From the NCBI GenBank assembly GCA_015039465.1, contig MU129989.1, forward strand, positions 1 to 58,703: a DNA stretch of 58,703 nucleotides, given 5' to 3'. The notes under the pieces were generated by a model. It saw nothing but the letters and a program-made list of their open reading frames with translations. It made no database searches and was not told the DNA's origin. This stretch comes from Phlegmacium glaucopus. Its lineage: Eukaryota > Basidiomycota > Agaricomycetes > Agaricales > Cortinariaceae. Made by a program: the position numbers and the translations under genes. Positions within the stretch are counted from its first letter, which is position 1, and every line of letters begins with the position of its first letter. Shown here one piece after another: positions 20,677 through 30,775 of this stretch.

Positions 20677-22099
20677 AAAAATCAAATAAATTATTCAATA
20701 ATTTGTCACTTGTTATACAATAATTAATGTACATATATTAAAAGTTATATATAGAACGTTATTTTTTTTTGGTTTAGTTTCCTTTTTAATTTACTTTATT
20801 TTGTTCAGTTACTGAATCGACTAAAGTGGTCTAAGGTAGTCTTAAGGTGGTCCTTAGGTGGTCCTTAATGGTCCTTAATGGTCCTTATGGTCCTTATGGT
20901 CCTTAGGTGGTCCTTAGGTGGTCCTTAATTGAGCCTTAGGGTCCTTAGGTGGTCCTTAGGTGGTCCTTAATTAAGCCTTAAGGACCTAAGGACCTCCTAA
21001 GGAGGTCCTAAGGAGGTCCTAAGGCCCGTCAGGCCCGCCTAAGGACCTCCTTCTGCACCCCCTCACATTTCAAGTAAAAAAAAAAAAAAAAAAAAAAAAA
21101 AGGTGGTGGTAGTCGTGCGAGGTGGTGGTGGTCATCGTGCGGGGTGGTGGTCATCGTGCGAGGTGGTGGTCGTCGTGGTGAAAGGTGGCGGTCGTCGTGC
21201 AAGGTGGTGGTGGTCGTCGTGCGAGGTGGTGGTGGTCGTTGTGCAAGGTGGTGGTGGTGGTCGTGGAAGGTGGTGGTGGTCGTGCGAGGTGGTGGTGGTG
21301 GTCATGCGAGGTGGTGGTCGTGGTCGTGCGAGGTGGTGGTGGTGGTCGTGAGAGGTGGTGGTCATTGCGGTAGTTGTCCTGTTAGCGTCCTAAAATAAAT
21401 TAAAATAAAATAACCCCCCCTTGTGGGGGGGGGGTAGCTGTCGTGGTTCGAAGTATGAGAATTTTAAAAAACCCCCCGGTGAAGGGGGGTTGAGGGGGTG
21501 GTGGTGTGTCGAGGTGGAAGACGGTGGTGGATGGGAGGTCAGTCGTCGTCGTCGTACGCTGCCAGTAGTCGTTAATGAATTGAAATAAAAATAAATAAAA
21601 TAAAATAAAATACAAAAAACCCCCCTGGTTAGGGGGGTAGCCGTCGTCGTCACCGTCGCTACCGTTGTTGGCCGTTGTTGGTCGTTGTCGTTGTCATCGG
21701 TTGTCATTGTCGTTGTCATCGCCCTCGTTGTCTGTCGTCCTCGTCGTCCTCATCCGTCCTCGTCCCCATCCATCCTCGTCCTCATCCGTCGTTGTCGTCG
21801 TGTCTTCCTTGTCGTCGTTGTAGTTCTGGGGTGGTGGTTGCGATTGTGATGGTGGTGGTAGTTGTGAGATGACGAAGTATTATTAGTATTACTAACATTT
21901 GTTGATTTGGGAAAATATTGTCACGTGCGGTCACGTGATCCCACCTCGCGGCCTGAACAAAATTCAAAATTCAAATGGCGGCAAGGCACTGCCACCACAT
22001 ATATATGAATTACAGTCAACTCATGTATATTTAAATTACTATTGACTTATATATGATTCTTGTAATTTTGAATAATATTTAAAAGTAAGAGTTGAGTTC

Positions 22100-22397
22100 A
22101 TCCCTGTGGAATTCCCAGGATTCCGGGTGGATTCCAGGTGGATTCTGTGTTAGGGATTCCTAAGGAATTCTGGGAATCCTGGTATCAATTTCATTGAGTA
22201 CCAGGAATCCACCAGGAATCCTCCTGGATTAGGAAGAGCCAGGAATGGGGATTTCAGGGGGAATTGGCTGGTAGAAAATTCCTCCTGGAATCCTGGTATT
22301 CCTACCAGGAATGGTAGGAATCCTCCTGGAATCCTCCTGGAATAGGTAGGAATCCTCCAGGATTCCTCCAGGAACACGTGGGGGAGTGTAAAGACCT
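22100..22397. mobile_element. TIR-element end 5 (GGATTCC/GGAATCC subterminal repeats)
   Basis: The right end reads GTGGGGGAGTGTAAAGACCTC at 22377-22397, the same core and tip as element 2 and the KDZ element. Inside it are about twenty units of TCCTGGAATCC / GGATTCC type (22105-22375). It interrupts the third copy of the long inverted repeat (CAGAATATAC resumes at 22398). No left end was found. Confidence 0.65.
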
Positions 22398-22867
22398 CCA
22401 GAATATACAGTAAAATAATGCGCTCTATGCTTATAAATGAGCTGAACATGACACACTTTATACTGATAGAATGCTACACTGCTAGGGAATATAACCATAC
22501 TATTAGCATGGGAATATAAGCCCTTTTTCAATATTAAAACATATAAAATGTGTAAAAATGTGCACCAGACATGGTGCATGCACATGATTTATATATATTC
22601 TGAAAGCTGTTATTAGCACAATTATATTGGTATATGGTGCGTCATGTTCGGCTCATTTATAAGCATAGAGTGCATTATTTTACTGTATATTCTGCAGTAT
22701 TTCACATATAATTGCATATAAAAATGTGTATCACATCGTGATATTATTACCAATGGATTCCCCTCATTTTTATGAACATTTTAATATATAGTACATGGTA
22801 GTAGCCCTTCAGCAAGTGCCAGAATATATTATTTATGTCAGGTGGGAGGGGTATATATAACCATTAG

Positions 22868-23022
22868 TCTTGAGGACTGTACACTCCCCCACATACTCCG
22901 CCAGAATCCAGTGGACTTCACTGGACTCCAGTCCAGGATTTTTCAGTGTGACATGGGCCAAATTTGTGAGTCCAGTCCGCTGAAGTCCAGTGGAGGACCG
23001 CAAAATCCACCAGAGTCCGCAC
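22868..23022. mobile_element. TIR-element end 6 (CCAGTGGACT subterminal repeats)
   Basis: TGTACACTCCCCCAC at about 22876 is followed by palindromic CCAGTGGACTTCACTGG and GGACTCCAGTCC units. The sequence is cut at about 23023 where copia-derived sequence starts. Confidence 0.6.
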
Positions 23023-24231
23023 ATAAAAGGCGCAGACTTAAATGGAATACTCACCTCGCAAGAAACAACCAACATGTGACAACCACATGGCCTCAAATGC
23101 AGAACTGAAATCCATAAAAATAAAGTCTTGGCAGGCTAAAAAAGAATTTATATTCAGCTATCAAACAAGAAAGGCATCAAGTCTCTAAATGATACAACTC
23201 AAAGCTGGACTTTTTAAGATGTGAAGTTGAACATAGCACTGTCTCAATGAAGGAAAGAAAAGATATTAATAGATTGTTCTTGTGCAAGTAGATGATTGCA
23301 GGGTCCTAAGAACAACACTGAATCTAATCACAAGATTCAAAGCTGAAATCAGTAAGCACATTGAAATCACTGACCTTGGGAAATCCATTGGATCCCATAG
23401 GCATCAAAATCCCATAACCGAGAAAAATGTACCATTCACCTCTCTCAATAAGCTCCTACATCGAGTCTTCCTTATGCCAATTTGGCCTTGAAGATGTCAA
23501 ACCCGTTTCACTTCCCATGGATACCTCCATCAAGTTGACATCAGCTCAGTCACCATGGAATCCATGGAGTCCATCGCCAAAATGCCAAACATACCTTATC
23601 ACGAAGCTGTGGGAACTTTGATGTGCATGTTAGGTACCCAGCCATTTTCTATGCCATAGTCACTGTCTCGGCTTCACCAAGACCCTGGAAGTGCCCATTG
23701 GGAAGTGGTCATGTTCCAAATGGAATCCAACTTCACTGTCATATGGAGGACAACAGAAGGAATTGATTGGGTATGCGGACGCTGATGGAAACATGGCCGA
23801 AGATTGCCATGCAATATCTGGGTATGCCTTTCTCTTACACGGCGGTGCCGTTTCCTGGAGCACTAAAGATGGACGAAATATCCATTCCACTACCCATACT
23901 AAGTGAATATATTGCAGCTATGTACTCCTCAAAAGAAGCCCTCTGGCTTCATTGCTCATCACCCAGCTCTTTGATACCCTTGATGCTACCACACTGTTTT
24001 CCAACAACCAGTCAGCCATGCGCTTACTAAAGACCATTCAATACCCAGCAAGAACCAAGCACATTGACATTTGATTCCATTTTATTTGATGGATCATCAA
24101 AAATGGATCACTTCGTCTAATCTATTGCCCTACCAATGAAATTGTTGCTGACACGCTCACAAAAGCCCTACCATCACCAAAGGTCAAACATTTCACAAAC
24201 GAACTCGGACTCGTATTGGTTTGAAGGGGAG
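23023..24231 (+). pseudogene. Degenerate plus-strand copy of Ty1/copia RT-RNase H (left arm of inverted duplication)
   Basis: This stretch is the diverged reverse complement of 24543-25745. Recognisable pieces include QQKELIG, the RNase H region and its His-Ala-Gly-Gly surroundings near 23830-23860, and the polypurine tract just before 24232. Many small indels and substitutions break every frame. The copy is much more degraded than its mirror partner, so it is not a simple assembly fold-back. Confidence 0.8.
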
Positions 24232-24652
24232 TGTTGGAATTACAAACCCATCCGAGCTCCATTGTCACGGGGAGTGACGGGTTTACTTTACCCTCCCCCA
24301 TATAATCCATACAGAATGGATGGAGTCCATATGGAATCCATAAAATAAAGGGTGGATTCCATGGAATAAAGGTGGAATCCATGAAATAGGCATGGATTCC
24401 ACCTTTATTCCATGGAATCCACCCTTTATTTTATGGATTCCATATGGACTCCATCCATTCTGTATGGATTATATGGGGGAGGGTAAAGTAAACCCGTCAC
24501 TCCCCGTGACAATGGAGCTCGGATGGGTTTGTAATTCCAACACTCCCCTTCAAACCAATACGAGTCCGAGTTCGTTTGTGAAATGTTTGACCTTTGGTGA
24601 TGGTAGGGCTTTTGTGAGCGTGTCAGCAACAATTTCATTGGTAGGGCAATAG
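24122..24652. repeat. Perfect palindrome centred near 24387
   Basis: At least 265 bp on each side are identical in inverted orientation (two ORFs on opposite strands encode the same 86 residues). The innermost about 211 bp (24282-24492) is a fold-back TIR-type element with TTTACCCTCCCCC ends and TCCATGGAATCC repeats. Outside it on each side lies a 50-bp remnant of the copia LTR (24232-24281 and 24493-24542), then copia pol sequence. Confidence 0.92.
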
Positions 24653-24699
24653 ATTAGACGAAGTGATCCATTTTTGATGATCCATCAAATAAAATGGAA

Positions 24700-25745
24700 T
24701 CAAATGTCAATGTGCTTGGTTCTTGCGTGATATTGATGGTCTTTAGTAAGCACGATGGCTGACTGGTTGTTGGAAAACAGTGTGGTAGCATCAAGTGGTG
24801 TATCAAAGAGCTGGGTGATGAGCAAACGAAGCCAGAGGGCTTCTTTTGAGGTGTACGTAGCTGCAATATATTCACTTTCAGTAGTAGACAGTGAAATTAT
24901 TTCCTGCTGTTTAGTGCTCCAGGAAACGGCACCGCCGTGTAAGAGAAAGGCATACCCAGATATTGCATGGCAATCTTCGGCCATGTTTCCATCAGCGTCC
25001 GCATACCCAATCAATTCCTTCTGTTGTCCTCCATATGACAACCACAGTTCCTTTGTACCTTTTAAGTAGCGAAAGATTTTTTGACCACTTCCCAATGGGC
25101 GCTTCCGGGGTTCTTGGTGAAGCACGAGACAGTCTGGATGGCATAGGTAATATTGGGTTGTGTACCTAACAATGCATACATCAAAGTTCCCACAGCTTCG
25201 TGATAAGGTATGTTTCGCATTTTGGCGATATCTTCTGTAGTTGATGGTGACTGAGCTGATGTCAACTTGATGGAGGTATCCATGGGAAGTGAAACGGGTT
25301 TGACATCTTCAAGGCCAAATTGGCATAAGGAAGACTCGATGTAGGAGCGTTGAGAGAGGTGAATGGTACATTTTTCTCGGTTATGGATTATTTTGATGCC
25401 TAGGATCCAATGGATCTCGCCAAGGTCAGTGATTTCAATGTGCTTACTGATTTCAGCTTTGAATCTTGTGATTAGATTCAGTGTTGTTCCCACAACCATG
25501 CAATCATCAACATGCACAAGAACAATCATCAAGATCTTTTCTTTCCTTCAATAAAACACTGCTTGGTCAACTTCACATCATAAAAAGCCCAGCTTTTGGT
25601 ACCATCTCTGTCCTGACTGTTTGAGGCTGTATAAAGTCTTTTTTAGCTGACAGACTTTTCTTAGGGATTCCAGATCTGCATATCCAAGTGGTTGTCACAT
25701 GTAGATTGTTTCTTGCGAGGTGAGTACTCCATTTAAGTAAGCGCC
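24700..25745 (-). pseudogene. Copia RT C-terminal part and RNase H
   Basis: The minus-strand frames contain HVDDC (the copia RT box variant of YVDD, near 25505-25520), GDLGEIHWILGI-type sequence, YLKGTKELWL, and the RNase H with DADGNMAED, SGYAFLLHGG and STTESEYIAA. It is broken by TGA at 25578-25580 and 25695-25697, both where Arg is expected. RNase H ends close to the polypurine tract before 24542. Confidence 0.8.
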
Positions 25746-26356
25746 TTTTATGTCAATCTGATGGATTTCGAGGTCCTCAACTGCTGCGATGGCTAGAATG
25801 GCTCGAATAGATGCCAAGCATGCAACTGGTGCAAAGGTATCAAAGTAGTTGACACCTGTTACTTGCAAGAAGCCTTGGGCAACAAGCCTGGCTTTGTAGC
25901 ATACTACGTGACCAGCAGCATCCTTTTTTGCTCAAAATACCCACTTTGAGCCCACTAGGTTTGCATTTGAAGGTGTGTCGACTAGTTCCCATGTTCCAGC
26001 TGTTTTTAGTGTTGCTAATTCTTCATAGATTGCTTTTTCCCATAGTGGCCAGTCAGCACGAGATTTTGCCTCTTTCAGCATTTGGGGTTCCAGCGCTTCT
26101 GTTTCGCTTATTTTGGCAGCTAATGCATATTCTTCATAGAAATCAATCTCCTCCCCTTCAAGTGCAACTTCAGTGGAGTTTTCAGGGTCTTCTGGAGTAG
26201 GTAATTGGATTCCAGTTGTGATTTTTTCTCCTTTAGGTAAGTTTGAAGCAGTACCTTTCCCAGTTAATAGATCTTTGATGTGTTGGGTAGGTTTTCACAT
26301 ACATTTTGGGCAAGTTTCAGTATGCGATTGATCTATATCAGTTTTGGATTGATTTT

Positions 26357-26820
26357 CTATGAATTTTGGGTCGTTTGAGGGTTCAGTGGTATTGAGATTT
26401 CACGTTTCGGTTGGAGTTTGAGGTGAGGGCTTGTCAGTCTTTGTTTCAACAAAGCCATCCCATTCCTCCCCTTTGAAATGAGAGACTGACGAGCTTGTTT
26501 TGTCATAGTAAACATTTTGCTCAGTTGTAACACTCTTTGTGTCTGGCCAGTACACCCGTATACCTTTGGATTCATCTGATATCCCTATCCATCTGCCTTC
26601 CCGGACTCTTCCACCCAACTTGTCTCCTGTTTCAAGTCATACCCATACCTTTTCACCCCATTCACATACTTCACCCAGGTCTGGCTTCTTTCCAAAAGCG
26701 GCTTCAAAAGGGGTTTTTCCTTGTACAGCTTTTGTTGGGGCTCGGTGATATGATTTAAATTTGTATTTCTAAGATTACTGTTTAAGGAAATGTTCAAAAC
26801 AAATCCAACAACCAGCAACT
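26357..26820 (-). pseudogene. Copia integrase C-terminal part
   Basis: Continues the integrase after the insertion with APTKAVQGKTPFEAAFGKKP, WGEKVWV and LGGRVREGRWIGI, then VYWPDT and NVYYDK. A TGA at 26637-26639 replaces an expected Arg after WGEKVWV. The region joins to RT through charged linker sequence at 25750-26350, which is readable only in pieces. Confidence 0.7.
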
Positions 26821-28220
26821 AATAACAAATTTCTGTATTAAGCAAGTTGGGGTTTCCTTGAAAGTATAACCAGTATACTCTTGAATAGAACTTCCAACTA
26901 CAGGTTTAAAGTCCAATCCTTTTTAGACTATCTTTCACAACTTGTCTTTTCTCTTTTCTCTCTTCTTTCCTAATTTGACCAGTGTTTAAAGTCCAATTTC
27001 TCAGACTATATGAGATGGTGATTTGATAGACAAAGATTATTCCCTTTTTGGGGTTCAATATTCTTTGTTTATATGATAACCCAATTTGGATGAACATAGA
27101 CAAGTCCCTTTAGGATTTAATATTCTATGAACAGTTCCAAAAACAAATGATTTAAAGTCCCTGAGGCAGACTATGAGACAGCTTTATAGTACAAGGATTT
27201 CTCCTCAGACTCTGACAAAGGCTTTAATATTCCAACTCCAAAGACAAGTCCCTTTAGGATTTAATATTCTTTGTTTAAACAGAACAAAGACAAGTCCCTT
27301 TAGGATTTAATATTCTTTGAACTGAGTGAAGTAGGACAAGTCCACTTGTAAGTTCTTTCTAACTTGTGCCAATTCACTGTTTGTGAAACTTGGGAAAGAA
27401 AGAATGAGTGCAAATTCACTAATGTTACTGGTGCTTTCTAGTTACTTATATACATAAATGAGAAACAAAATTAGGTAAGAGTCTGTGATGTCATGTCTAT
27501 GTTTGATATCATGCCTTGTTTATGATGTCATGCCTTGTTTTTGATGTCATGCCTTGGTTTTATGATATCATGCCTTGTTTTATGATATCATGCCTTGTTT
27601 TATGATATCATGCCTTGTTTTATGATATCATGCCTTGTTTTATGATATCATGCCTTGTTTTATGATGTCATATGTTTCATGATGTCATATGTTCATATGT
27701 CAAAATGTCACAAATGTCACAATAATGTTACAAATGTTACATGATGTGACAAAATGTCACAAAGTGTTTCACTGTTTCAGGAACTTTATTGATGTTTACT
27801 GATATCGTCCTAGGACTTGTATGACAAATTTCTTCACAGTTGTAGACTTGATAGTTACTTTAGATTGCAAGTTGTTCATTTAGACCATTATGGATTTTTG
27901 TATGGTTATAGTCTGAACTTTTTGTAGTGTTATTTTACAGTATGATAAATAGATCAATTCAGATCATAGTTATCTGCTGAGTTAACATTCAAAACTTTGC
28001 AATTTCCAGTTTAATCAACAAGTGTAGTCAACACTTTTGACCCTTACACTACCAATTTGTAGATTAATTCATGGTTGGTTTATTGATCTTTTTGATTCAA
28101 TTGAAGAATAATATTATGAAAAATGAATAATCCATAGGTATTCAATTTTCAGTCCTATCATCGGTTTCTTCTATTCCTGGCTCGCATACTTCCTCCAAAG
28201 CTTTACCTTCTGTTACCCAC
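26771..28220. mobile_element. 1.45-kb insertion in the copia integrase, candidate solo LTR
   Basis: The integrase breaks off near 28221 and resumes near 26770. ATTTCT is found at both edges (26765-26770 and 28221-28226), consistent with a 5-6 bp target duplication. On the minus strand it would begin TGTGGGTAACAG. It has no coding capacity. It contains CAAGTCCCTTTAGG-TTTAATATTC units (27010-27320) and a 21-bp tandem array (27480-27680). The family is not recognised. Confidence 0.5.
27480..27680. repeat. 21-bp tandem repeat with ATGATATCAT core
   Basis: About nine units of TATGATATCATGCCTTGTTTT, the central six nearly identical and the outer ones variant (GATGTCATGCC). Each unit holds the perfect palindrome ATGATATCAT. 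It lies inside the 26771-28220 insertion. Confidence 0.9.
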
Positions 28221-29285
28221 ATTTCTTATTAACCAAACAACGTGGCATGCAGCTTCTCCCCATAGGTTCTTTGGGAGTCCGCTACTGTGTAGTAGGGTGT
28301 GGATATGTTCTACAATGGTCTGATTTTGATGCTCAGCAACTCTGTTATGTTGGGGTGTATCGTGGACTGTAAGTTTTTGCTCCATTCTCTTAGACTTGAG
28401 GTAGATGGTAAATTCTTTTCCTAGATACTCCCCTCCTCTATCGGAATGTAGGATTTTGATCCGGGCATCTAACTGGGTTTGGACCCAAGCTTTGTATTGT
28501 TTGTAGGTTACAGCAGCTTTGTCTTTCTTTTGAAGGAGATATAGGTGAGTTAATCAGGTATAATCATCTGTGAAGGTGACATAGTATCATCATCCTCCTT
28601 TAGATTCCACCAGAGCTGGTCCCCAAATGTTGGAATGGATTTCCCCACCATGGACTTTTTGGATTGGTTTTTGAGTTGACTTCACATAGATACAGGACTC
28701 ACAAAAGAAGGGTTCCCCAGAGGCTGTAGTTTTGAGTCGTACACCAGTCACTAGGCCATTTTGGACAAGTTTGTGAGCAATTTCAGGGGATATATGCCCC
28801 ATTCATCGGTGAAGTTGATCCAAGGTGATGTCTTCCAATGCTACATTTGCTGTTTCAGGATAATGCTCAACATGGTACAGTCCTTTTTGGTTTTTTGGAA
28901 CCTCTCTGACCTGTCTTCCATCCGGTCTAGTTATGATGCATTTTCCACCCCCAAAAGTCATCGTAAAATCTTGATCATCAAGGTTCCCAACCAAGACAAG
29001 AGTGTATCCAACCTCAGGAGAGTATAAAACTTCCATGAGTTGTAGTTTCGAGGTTTCAAGACCGTTAGGTACGTCTATAGTCATTTTTCTGATACCCGTT
29101 GCTTTAAAACTCTGTTTGTTTGCAGCGCAGAATGGACAAGGGGGAATTTCAGCAAAGTCATCAAGGTTGTCGCGATAGGGAGTTATGGTGGTAGTACATC
29201 CAGAATCATAGACTTTGGCTCGGATAGGTGCGTCACCAGGAGTAGTTTCATTTACAAGCGCTAATTCCTCCTCATCAGTTTTCAT
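28203..29285 (-). pseudogene. Copia protease and integrase N-terminal part
   Basis: The frame 28803-29285 includes YDSGCTTTITPYRDNL (protease active-site Asp in DSGC). Next come a pre-integrase zinc region (H...H...CESCIYVKSTQKP, 28590-28802) and the start of the catalytic core, then the core's end segment PQHNRVAEHQNQTIVEH and LPKNLWGEAACHVVW (28203-28385). Parts between 28386 and 28590 are readable only in other frames. A stop (TGA) lies near 28800. Confidence 0.75.
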
Positions 29286-30366
29286 CCTCCTCTATTTCCA
29301 AGAACCAATCATCCTCTTCAGGATCTGGGTTGTTGAGATCTTCGCCATCGGTATCCGAAGAGTCTGTGACAGACAGGAGGTCAGGGATGTCATCCGAAAT
29401 TGATTCCAAGTCAAGCTCCATCATGAAGGCTCCTTCACTTTCCAAATCAGATTCCACAGCAGTATTTTCACTGCCCTTTTCTTTCACTGAGTCACCCTTT
29501 TTCTTCTCCTTCTTTGGCTTAGGACATTTATTACTGTAATGACCTTCCTCTCCACAGTTCCAACAATTGCCATGACATTTCTTGCCTTTACTGCCCTTCC
29601 CTTTTGAAGAGCCTTGGCCTACGTACATGGCTTCATCTTTGTCATCGTCTTTGGATCTTCCAGCATGCCATTGCAAGCACTGTGCCTTTTGACACTCAGA
29701 CTCTTCAACAATCAGCAAGATTAACAAATTGGGAGCAATTGTATTCGTAGAGGTGTATAAGTGAGCTGATGTGAGCTGAGATGATGCAAAGTTGGCAAGC
29801 GCAATAGGTAGTGATGATATGATGGTGGATCAGTAATATTTTTCATCAATTTCCACACCAACTGATGCCAATTTTTCTTTTTCCATCCATAGACCATCCA
29901 AGAATTCACGGATGCTAACCTTTGGTGAGTACTTGGATTCCAAGAACTTGGTCCATAATTCAGTCTGCGCATAGGCTCCCTTTTTGGTGTACTCGGTCAC
30001 GATTGCCTCCCAATGTTCCTTAACTGTCTGTTTAGTATGGACTCACATCAAGGTTGAGTCGGGTATTTTCTGGGTAAGCAGAGATTTTGCAGATCATTCA
30101 TTTTTATCCCATTGATCAATTGCTGATGCATCATTTACAGTAGTTGTGGTACCATCAGCACCAGTGATAAGGATAGCAACAGCAACCGGGTGCAGTGTTG
30201 TTCCATCAAAATGACCCCAGAAGCCCTTTGCTTCAATCGCATCTTGAAAACAAACAGAGAAAATTGCCCAGTTCAGGCCGGTGTTATCGAGTTTGGGAAT
30301 AGACAAAGGCAAAGAGTCGGACAACAAGGTAGTAGCAGTGGACATGGTAGACAGAGGTAGTTTCAT
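29275..30366 (-). pseudogene. Copia Gag with CCHC zinc knuckle
   Basis: Starts at ATG 30366 (MKLPLSTMSTA) with the copia-gag hallmark LDNTGLNWAIFSVCFQDAIE and G-x-WGHFDG. The middle (29700-30090) is readable only in shifted frames. The C-terminal part has one zinc knuckle, CWNCGEEGHYSNKC (near 29524-29565), between lysine-rich stretches, then an acidic Asp/Glu-rich tail before the protease. Broken by several frame changes. Confidence 0.75.
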
Positions 30367-30412
30367 GAGGATATGATGAGTTTAGTTTGCACAGGGGGCG
30401 GGGCCCATAACC

Positions 30413-30775
30413 TATAAGAGTTCTAAATGTAAAAGCTCAGTGTTTTGCATGCCAAAACGACTGTATATTTATAAGTACCTAAATGTAAAAGCTAGATAAC
30501 TCGTAAGCAAAGATAGTGAGAGATCTATAGGTAAAGAGTATCTCACCTCAGTGTTTTGCATGCCAAAACGACTGAGGTGACTAGAAAGAACAAGTCCACA
30601 TTTATACTAAAATACTCTAAATACTCTAAATGGATAATAATGAGGTGGCATAGAGAGAAACGAGAGAAAGGGAAAGTAACAATGGAAATGTATGTGAATG
30701 TGGCCTGGCCACATTCAATTTTATGCCCGTCACTCCCTGTGACAATGGAGCTCAGATGGGTTTGTAATTCCAACA
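30413..30775 (-). repeat. 5' LTR of the copia element with hairpin and half-tRNA primer site
   Basis: 363 bp on the minus strand, starting TGTTGGAATTAC. It contains a TATAAATG box (near 30599-30606) and a stem-loop with stem TCACCTCAGT and loop containing GCATGC (about 30542-30580). Part of this hairpin is duplicated at 30436-30466. Immediately downstream (30401-30412) lies GGTTATGGGCCC on the minus strand. This is complementary, with one mismatch, to the anticodon-loop region of initiator tRNA-Met, so half-tRNA priming is likely. The LTR ends TA rather than CA. Confidence 0.75.

Larger units (their letters stand above)
20054..22866. repeat. Composite region bounded by long inverted repeats (about 215 bp)
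   Basis: 20054-20273 is the reverse complement of about 22652-22866, with tips TAATGGTTATATATACCCC / reverse. A third partial copy at 22400-22450 is in the left-arm orientation and pairs with 22640-22690. Between the arms lie GGTGCTGCTGGTGG repeats (20273-20360), G-run/C-run hairpins (20368-20675 and 21412-21640), GGTCCTTAGG units (20830-21060), A26 (21076-21101), GGTGGTCGT repeats (21102-21375) and a GTC/GTT-rich tract (21640-21860). No protein is supported; the ORFs here are repeat translations. Confidence 0.7.
24493..30775 (-). mobile_element. Ty1/copia retrotransposon (minus strand)
   Basis: The 5' LTR is 30413-30775 and a 50-bp 3' LTR remnant is 24493-24542. In between, in the copia order, are gag with CCHC knuckle, protease, integrase, RT and RNase H. 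The 5' LTR starts TGTTGGAATTAC, as does the 3' remnant next to a purine tract (GAAGGGGAG). The coding region is broken by several stops and frameshifts and by a 1.45-kb insertion in the integrase (26771-28220). The element sits inside an integrase-like gene, whose coding sequence resumes at 30776. Confidence 0.85.

Noticed and set aside
21103..21398. Overlapping Gly/Arg/Val- and Thr/His-rich ORFs on both strands
   Set aside because: They are translations of the GGTGGTCGT repeat in several frames; no start context or protein family feature.
24282..24492. Assembly or library fold-back artefact as the cause of the palindrome
   Set aside because: Outer arms differ by many substitutions and indels, which a fold-back of one molecule would not give; still worth a read-level check.
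24122..24652. Two identical 86-residue ORFs on opposite strands as a duplicated gene
   Set aside because: They are the same palindromic non-coding/copia remnant read from each strand.
27480..27680. Possible CRISPR-like array
   Set aside because: Units are contiguous 21-mers without unique spacers in a eukaryotic genome; simple tandem repeat.
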